From NCBI GenBank assembly GCA_964020085.1, contig OZ026596.1:29282822-29346821 (forward strand): a DNA stretch of 64,000 bases, in the 5' to 3' direction. A program made the translations under genes and the position numbers. The stretch's first letter is position 1, and every line of letters starts with the position of its first letter. The notes below the pieces were generated by a model that saw only the letters and a program-made list of their open reading frames with translations, was not told where the DNA came from and did not search any database. Of the stretch, positions 57,075-64,000 are shown one piece after another. The DNA comes from Micromussa lordhowensis. Lineage: Eukaryota > Cnidaria > Anthozoa > Scleractinia > Lobophylliidae.

Positions 57075-59206
57075 CACTGTTGTTAAGGATCGAGACTGGT
57101 ACATCCGTCAACGAGTGTCTACGACAACTCAACGACACCAAGTTCTACAAACTCTTAGACAACGACGTAACTACTGACATACAAAAACGCATACTTAAAT
57201 ACACCGAACGCATGAACCGTGACAAAATTATTAGCGAAGAAACCAAACGCTATCTTATACAGACTGACCCTAAACCCGGACGGTTTTACATTTTGCCTAA
57301 AGTGCACAAGCAGGGTAACCCTGGACGCCCTATTCTTGGTTTTCACCAGCCATGTGACTAAAATTAAAAATCGTAAGCATTCAAGGTATAAAGTCAAGAA
57401 TCTGGGATACGATAGATGATTGATATATAAACAACCTCGCCAAGAATCAGGTCTCTGCTGTGTTTTCTTCGCGCGTTATTTGCAGAAGTGTGTCACCCAA
57501 ATTTATAGAGCTTTGTATGGAGACGCCATGTTTGTGCCCTTCTGAGGGGCACAAATATGGCGGCCGTAACGTAACAGAAACATCTGTCACTGAGTTTTGC
57601 TATTGAAACGAAACATTATTTCTCTAGACATCCGACACATTGAAATAAATGCTTCTTCTAGTGTAAGCACTTTTTAGTTCTCAAAAACTAAAGCGATAAC
57701 TCTTCTTTTTACCTACACGACAGCCCTTTTTGGGCGCCATTTTCATGTCACGCAACGCAAAGCTTAGAAATTCAAACGTGCTCAATATACAAAAGAAAGA
57801 ACCCTGTCGAGCTAAAACGTTGTGAAACGTCAAGTTCCTATAGGGTCTTTTACCTGATGAAACTAAAACCTCAGGAGGAAAGGTAATTTTTAATTTTGGA
57901 AAATGATTACGTCACATGAAAACCGAGAATTGTCTCTAGCAACTCTCAACCTACGGAACGTATCTCACAATTTGTAGACCACCATCTCAAACCTCTGGTG
58001 CAGACCACGCAATCGTTTATAAAAGACACCACACACTTCCTCAACAAACTCGAACAACTTGGACAACTCCCTGCAAACGCCCTTCTTGTTACTCTAGACG
58101 TTTCTTCTCTTTACACTAACATTCCCCACAACGAAGGCATCACCGCCTGCCGACATTTCCTTGACACACGAGACCGCAACAGTTCTACCGTTGGCACGGA
58201 AACTCTATGTGATCTTATACGTATGATTCTTACTATGAACAACTTTACCTTCAATGACAAACACTACCTGCAGATACACGGGACAGCCATGGGAACCAGA
58301 ATGGCACCTTCTTATGCCAATCTGTTCCTCGCCAAATTTGAGACAGACGCTTTGTCGCGTGCTCCATACCAACCACATACATGGTGGCGTTACATAGACG
58401 ACATCTTCATGATATGGACACATTCTGTTGACGAACTACATGCTTTCACCTCTTACCTTAACAACATTCATCCCACCATTAAGTTCACATCCAATTATTC
58501 ATTTACTTCTATACCCTTTCTTGATGTTAACGTTTCTGTCAATAACGGCAATATCACGACTGATCTTTACACCAAAGCCACTGACAAACATCAATACTTG
58601 CTACATTCTTCATGCCACCCTCAACATACCAAAAGAGCTATTCCATTCAGCTTAGCCCTTCGACTTCGTCGTATCTGTTCCTCTAACGAGACTTTCAAAC
58701 AACGTTCTAACGAACTCAAATCTTACCTCAACAAACGCGGATATAATTTACCTTTCCTTAATCAAGAAATAGCACGCGTACATAACATTACTCGTACTCA
58801 AACACTCACCCCCAAAGACACTCCCACTACTAATCAGCCGCAACGGGTACCCCTCGTCATAACATATAATCCAGCTCTTCGCTACGTATCATCCATCATT
58901 AACAAACACTTCAACATTCTGTCTTCATCTCCCCGTTGCACTAACGTTTTCAAAGCTAAACCCTTTGTTGCCTTCCGACGATCTAACAACCTTAGTAATA
59001 TACTAGTTAGTGCTAAGCTTCATAAACCGTCTACCACTGCTAACGAACCTCGCGGCTCTTTCCGTTGTGGCAACAACTGCCTAACATGCAATTACATAAA
59101 CGACGGACTTACTAAGTATACATTTAATTCTACAGGGGAAACTAGATTTATTAATCATCACATTGACTGCAACTCCAAAAACGTTATCTACATGGTACAA
59201 TGTAAC
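57075..59206 (+). pseudogene. Penelope-like element, right copy (frameshifted, interrupted, 3'-truncated)
   Basis: The + strand begins with the RT N-terminal part (ECLRQLNDTKFYKLLDND, PGRFYILPKVHKQGNPGRP) after one frameshift near 57115. A 594-bp MITE then interrupts it. It resumes at about 57932 with ISQFVDHHLKP, LLVTLDVSSLYTNIP (first catalytic Asp), GTAMGTRMAPSYANLF and RYIDDIFMIW. It stops inside the endonuclease at VIYMVQCNH, where LINE-A resumes. Over 58136-59206 the protein is identical to the left copy, and the DNA appears identical or nearly so. It cannot encode a complete protein. Confidence 0.9.
57335..57928. mobile_element. 594-bp MITE inside the Penelope-like element
   Basis: The left end is CTTGGTTTTCACCAGCCATG and the right end, inverted, CTCGGTTTTCATGTGACG. 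Both are followed inside by AAAATTAAAAAT. ATT flanks both sides (57332-57334 and 57929-57931). Removing the insert and one ATT joins the PLE frame exactly (GRPI then VSSN). No transposase is encoded. Confidence 0.85.
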
Positions 59207-59218
59207 CACTTATTTGTA

Positions 59219-59560
59219 GCACTTTTCTTTAAGCCAGCCGAAATCTTTGTTGTAGTTGTCATTTTTATTTACATATTAAAACATAAAATTATATTTAAAT
59301 AATACAAGTAAATTACATATTAGTGAGGTAGGCTTATACTTGTAGTGCATTTCTTCGTAAGTACTGTAGTATCGTTCTGTAAGTACTGTAAGTAGCTATA
59401 TAGTGTAAGCTCCTTAAAACTGTAAAGTGTTTGTAAATTCTTATGTAATTAGTGTTAGTAATCAACTGTATAAAGTACGGTAACGTAAGCGTTCGTGTAA
59501 TTAATTAGGTAATAGTGTATGCATTGTAATATTGTTCATAATAATAATAATAAAAAAAAG
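59219..59560 (+). mobile_element. LINE-A 3' UTR and tail
   Basis: CACTTATTTGTA occurs at 55280-55291 and 59207-59218, marking the Penelope-like insertion as a 12-bp target duplication. After it the A+T-rich 3' UTR continues to an ATAATAATAATAATAAAAAAAA tail at about 59540-59560. Confidence 0.8.
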
Positions 59561-62379
59561 TTCCTATTGTTTTGGAAGTCTTGGAACATGGACAAATTTC
59601 AAGGCAGCCTGAAAAAAAGAAAAAATAAGGACAATTATGGAGTCAACTAGGTTGGCTGCCTCATACCTTAATCCCACATAGAAACAACTGGGGCTAGGAT
59701 AGTTGTCTACCTTACCCAAGAGTCCCTTCGGGGAGTCGTCAAAACCTAAGCTCCCTAAGCTTTCTGATGAAGAGCGAAATGAAATTGAAGGCCTTTTAAC
59801 GTACGACGAATGTAAACAGGTCTTAGAAACGTTTCAAAATGATAAGTCTCCTGGCGAAGATGGTTTTACGGTAGAATTTTATAAATTTTTCTTCGAACTG
59901 CTAGGACATAACCTCGTCGAAAGCTTCAATGAGGCTTATGAAACAAATGAGCTTTCCATCTCCCAAAGAAGAGGCATCATCACTCTTATACCAAAAGAGG
60001 ACGGCTCCCTGTTAGATTTATCAAATTGGCGACCAATAACTTTACTTAACGTTGATAGCAACTAAAGCCATAGCTAAAAGAATAGAAGCTTCGCTACCAA
60101 AGCTAATAAATTCGGACCAAACTGGTTTTATAAAGGGACGCTACATTGGGGAAAATATCCGTCTCATAATCGACGTTATGGAATATACTAAGACGCATAA
60201 CATTCCAGGTATTCTAGTGTCCTTAGACTTCAGAAAAGCTTTTGACTCCCTTGAATGGCCCTTTATAATGAGAACATTGGACGTATTTAATTTTGGTACG
60301 AGTATTCAAAAATGGGTTAGCACCTTTTACACCAACATTGAGAGTGCCGCATTAAACAATGGTTTTCTGACAAATTGGTTTCGGCCGTCTAGAGGAGTCC
60401 GTCAGGGATGCCCACTATCCCCGTATTTGTTTATTCTTTCAGCTGAAGTACTGGCCAATAAAATCCGACAAGACCTACATGTCAAAGGAATTGAAATATT
60501 AGGAAACGAACTGAGATTGAGCCAATATGCAGATGATACGAATCTTTTTTGTGCTGACCTGGCTTCTGTAGAAAAGACCTTAGAAATAGTTGATAACTTT
60601 GGTTCGCTATCGGGCCTAAAATTAAACCGGAAAAAAACAAAAGCGATCTGGTTGGGAAAATGGAAAAATAATAAAAACAACGCATTGCAACTAAAATGGC
60701 TACGCAATCCGGTCAAAATCTTAGGAATCCATGTCTCGTACGACGAAAAGGGAAATAACCAACACAATTTCAACCACAAGTTACAAAAATTGCAAACAAA
60801 TCTGGACCTATGGAGGGCACGTGACCTTACACTATTTGGAAGAGTACTAATTATAAAATCTCTCGCTCTATCACAACTCGTTTACTCAGCATCAATTCTC
60901 AATGTCCCTCAAGAAATAACGCCAATAATTAAAACAAAACTGTTTAAATTTCTATGGAAAAACAAAAACGACAAAATAAAAAGAGAAGGCCTCTATCAAG
61001 ATCGAGACAAAGGGGGTATTCGTATGATTGATGTAGAAACTATGATTAAAGCATTGCGGTTAGCTTGGATTCCGAGACTTTTCGCACCAGGAAGGAAAAA
61101 CTGGAAAACTATCCCAGACTATTATCTAGATAGATATGGAGGTTTGAGTTTTCTTTTAAGATGTAACTACTGCACAAAGTATATTGACGGTTTGCCATCT
61201 TTTTATAACGACATTTTAAAATTTTTCAATGAATTGAAAACCCGGTATAACTACGACAGAGGTCAGGATATGATCTTATACAATAACAAAGAAATTCTCG
61301 TTGGAGGGAAGCCCATATTCATTAGTGAATGGTTTAACAACAATATTCTGTCTATACAAGACTTGCTGAATAGTAATGGCCAGTTTATTTCTTACCAAGA
61401 ATTTAAAAACAAATTCGCTTGTAAAACGAACTTCCTCCAATTTTATCAAGTCGTAAGTGCAATACCGAAGCATCTAGTCACAAAAGCAAAATCCACAGGT
61501 CCACCGGAAAGTGAACTATACATTGAGAACAGCCCCCTTTTCCAACTAGACGACCAGACAGCAATCCACTTAGGCAAAGCCAAAACTAAGGATTTCTATA
61601 GTTTATTTAACAAACAAATTCATACGAGGTGTCAAACTGGCCCAACAAAATGGAACCAAACAATGCACCTGGATGGAGAGGCATGGATAAAAATATTTAA
61701 CTCCCTGAAAAACATTTGTAAGGAATCAAAATTAAAAGAATTTCAATTCAAACTTATTCATAGAATTGTAGTAACAAAAAAAGAGCTTTTTCGATACGGA
61801 ATCAAAACGGATGACGAATGCCTCTATTGCGGGGAACATGATTCAATTGACCACAGATTTACGGATTGCGAATTTGTTAAACACTTTGTAAAAAATGTCA
61901 TCGACTGGTTTAATGCTGTCAATAATTCTTACTTTATCCCAACGATTGAAGAAAAATTATTTGGCATCATGTCCGGCCCATATGATAAAACATTACTAAA
62001 GAAGTTTAATTATACGACCTTGTTTATGAGATATTACATTCACACTTGTAAGATGCATAATAAAGCTATTCACCTCTCTACTTTCGTCGACAAAGTGTTA
62101 TTAAAATACAGAATTGAAAAATTTTCTTAATAACTAATTGGAAAAATACTCCTCCCTTAATGTATGCACAACAAGAGACACGTTTGAACGATTTAAATAT
62201 ATATAAAGGCGTGTAATGTCCTATATATATATAATACAGTTCTTTTTTTAATTATTAATTAGAAGAAATACTCCGTCACTGTACATGTATTGAACTGGTA
62301 ACATTGTAAACTAGGTAAACACATGCAGATAGTGAATAAAGATATCTTCGAAGTAAAAAAAAAAAAAAAAAAAAAAAAA
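59561..62379 (+). pseudogene. LINE-B, internally deleted L1/Tx1-like retrotransposon with poly(A)
   Basis: It starts GTTCCTATTGTTTTGGAA. An ORF1-like start at 59587 (ATGGACAAATTTCAAGG) stops after 20 codons. It then jumps into ORF2 at LPKLSDEE; the endonuclease domain is absent. RT blocks follow: NDKSPGEDGFTVEFYKFF, LSNWRPITLL (59703-60065), a small deletion near 60055 that shifts frame, then a 692-codon frame (60052-62130). That frame has DQTGFIKGR, LVSLDFRKAFDS, GVRQGCPLSPYL, QYADD (residues about 158-162) and KILGIHVS, and the end knuckle CLYCGEHDSIDHRFTDC. The YADD box is intact, but the element as a whole is not. A 26-base A run ends it. Confidence 0.9.
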
Positions 62380-62573
62380 CCGAACGGGAATGCTGGGACT
62401 TCATGTGTATGATAGGGTTGGCATGGTCGGCGCTATTTAGCCATATTTATGATTAAACTTGAATTGTTCAGAAGCGTTTGTGAAGACTGGTGTTCAGAAA
62501 AACACATGGCAAGTTACCATATTTTTTCCATGAAAAGCCCTCTTCAGTTGTTTACTTCAAACTTACCCTGGTG

Positions 62574-62741
62574 TTTACTTGAGTCCCCTCGTGGGGTACT
62601 CCCTATAATGGCCTATACAGGGGTGCCTTTGTTTGGCTTCAGGTATTTAAAAGGGTAGGGATTTCACAAGTTGAGGTATATGAAAGGTCAGCGAAATCAG
62701 ACATTTACTTATTTAAAAGGGCCTTTAATTACAACTGGTTA
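62574..62741 (-). repeat. Dispersed repeat R, copy 2
   Basis: On the - strand it reads TTGTAATTAAAGGCCCTTTT, then ATATACCTCAACTTGTGAAA, TCCCTACCCTTTTAAATACC, and TAGGCCATTATAGGGAGTAC. This matches the 3' two-thirds of 13845-14240. Its start is exactly where the zinc-finger coding repeat breaks off. Confidence 0.85.
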
Positions 62742-62746
62742 AACGC

Positions 62747-62749
62747 CTA

Positions 62750-62785
<36 letters not shown>

Positions 62786-62814
62786 TTGAGTAAGCAGATG
62801 CCTGGTCAGATCAT

Positions 62815-62864
<50 letters not shown>

Positions 62865-62898
62865 TCTGTTTGAGTAAGCAGATGCCTGGTCAGATCAT

Positions 62899-62959
<61 letters not shown>

Positions 62960-62998
62960 ACGGAGATGCTTGGTCAGATCACTAGAGTTGTTAAACGT

Positions 62999-63043
<45 letters not shown>

Positions 63044-63066
63044 ACGGAGATGCTCGGTCAGGTGAT

Positions 63067-63127
<61 letters not shown>

Positions 63128-63166
63128 ACGGAGATGCTTGGTCAGATCACTAGAGTTGTTAAACGT

Positions 63167-63211
<45 letters not shown>

Positions 63212-63240
63212 ACGGAGATGCGTGGTCAGATGACTAGAGT

Positions 63241-63295
<55 letters not shown>

Positions 63296-63318
63296 ACGGA
63301 GATGCTTGGTCAGGTGAT

Positions 63319-63379
<61 letters not shown>

Positions 63380-63402
63380 ACGGAGATGCTCGGTCAGGTG
63401 AT

Positions 63403-63463
<61 letters not shown>

Positions 63464-63494
63464 ACGGAGATGCCTGGTCAGATGACTAGAGTTC

Positions 63495-63547
<53 letters not shown>

Positions 63548-63795
63548 ACGGAGATGCGTGGTGAGAGCATTACATGGACTAAGCGCCTTTTCACTTAGTG
63601 CACACTGGGTACGCTTTTCATCTGCATGAGCCTGGCGGATGTGTATGTTTAGACTGTTAACTGATTTGAATTGCTTTTTGCATATTCTACATTCCCAATT
63701 TAAAGTCCTGGATGAACAGTAATAGTTCTTGTGTCTTTGTAGAAAGTTCAGGGAAGTGTACATCCGTTCACAGCTCTCGCATATGTATCCATTAC
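62747..63795 (-). CDS. C2H2 zinc-finger protein, last exon (partial gene)
   Basis: The exon begins at 63795 after a TTCTCAG acceptor (63800-63796); upstream exons lie outside or were not found. It encodes two divergent fingers (CESCERMY, CRICKKQF), one degenerate finger (CALSEKAL, a Cys lost), then nine near-identical 28-residue units CTQCNKxFxxSxxLTxHLRTH joined by TGEKPYQ linkers. The last two full units end HLLTQ (final zinc-binding His changed to Gln). The next unit stops at TAG right after CTQCN (62747-62749), and repeat R follows. Differences among units sit at helix positions -1, 2, 3 and 6, the DNA-contacting positions. It is probably a nuclear DNA-binding protein; the target is unknown. 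No effector domain is visible. Confidence 0.85.
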
Positions 63796-64000
63796 CTGAG
63801 AAGGAAGAAAGATAAACTTTTAGACAAAATAAAATGTCCCCAAAATTTGTATGATATTTTTTTAGTTTTAAAAGAGGCAATAGGGTCAATGATGGTTGAC
63901 ATTACTCGTTTGACGCTATCAAAGGTAAATCACCCAAATGAGTACTCAATACCGATTGGAATTACTTATGTTGTCTCCAAAAAGTGAAATTCTTTACTAG

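Noticed and set aside
54285..62394. One simple 8-kb LINE insertion with a 19-bp target duplication
   Set aside because: The sequence just left of the supposed duplication is itself LINE-B 5' sequence, and LINE-A has its own tail at 59560, so the flanks are better read as two unequal LINE-B copies.
62766..63560. Regular direct repeats that could be taken for a CRISPR array
   Set aside because: The 84-bp units code for zinc fingers with no spacers, and the genome is animal.
62756..63598. 280-codon + strand frame made of repeated LVTLCTLIWLFTCVSTEM units
   Set aside because: It is the antisense of the zinc-finger repeats, and its periodicity follows the 84-bp finger unit.

Overview
This window is animal nuclear DNA. 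It has long introns with GT..AG boundaries, A+T-rich intergenic sequence, and dense retroelements, SINEs and foldback elements. The mix of Penelope-like elements, several tRNA-derived SINEs and L1/Tx1-type LINEs suggests a cnidarian, most likely an anthozoan such as a stony coral. That assignment is an inference from repeat types and gene divergence; no species-specific marker was found.

Two host genes can be rebuilt exon by exon on the + strand. The first (16550-30379, 14 exons, 1071 codons) is HPS4, the BLOC-3 subunit with three longin-type regions. Its middle is one giant acidic exon of about 2 kb. The second (39516-51331, 12 exons, 421 codons) is the catalytic gamma subunit of phosphorylase kinase. 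A second possible first exon lies 6.6 kb upstream (32894-33009) with the same splice phase. A third gene enters on the - strand at the right edge (63795-62747). It is the last exon of a C2H2 zinc-finger protein with nine near-identical 28-residue fingers, cut short by a stop codon and a dispersed repeat.

Most of the rest is mobile DNA. Region 1-1215 holds two copies of a decayed reverse-transcriptase fragment. Region 4.2-5.1 kb is a tandem duplication. Region 7.0-10.5 kb is a large imperfect inverted repeat with arms of about 1.3 kb, one of which carries a nested 553-bp foldback element and a short telomere-type array. Region 12-16 kb holds MITEs, a SINE and an exact 155-bp tandem duplication. 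The introns and flanks of HPS4 and the kinase gene carry many palindromic elements and SINEs. Region 54.2-62.4 kb is a nest of elements: a 5'-truncated LINE (A) is split by a head-to-head pair of Penelope-like elements and is flanked by two unequal copies of another LINE (B).

The host genes are unrelated in function. HPS4 acts in lysosome-related organelle biogenesis and the kinase in glycogen breakdown. The points most worth following up are the two kinase first exons, hammerhead-ribozyme-like motifs in both a Penelope-like element and a small palindromic element that each carry 12-13 bp target duplications, two SINE families with different tRNA heads but one shared body, and the microhomology-marked flanks of LINE-A.
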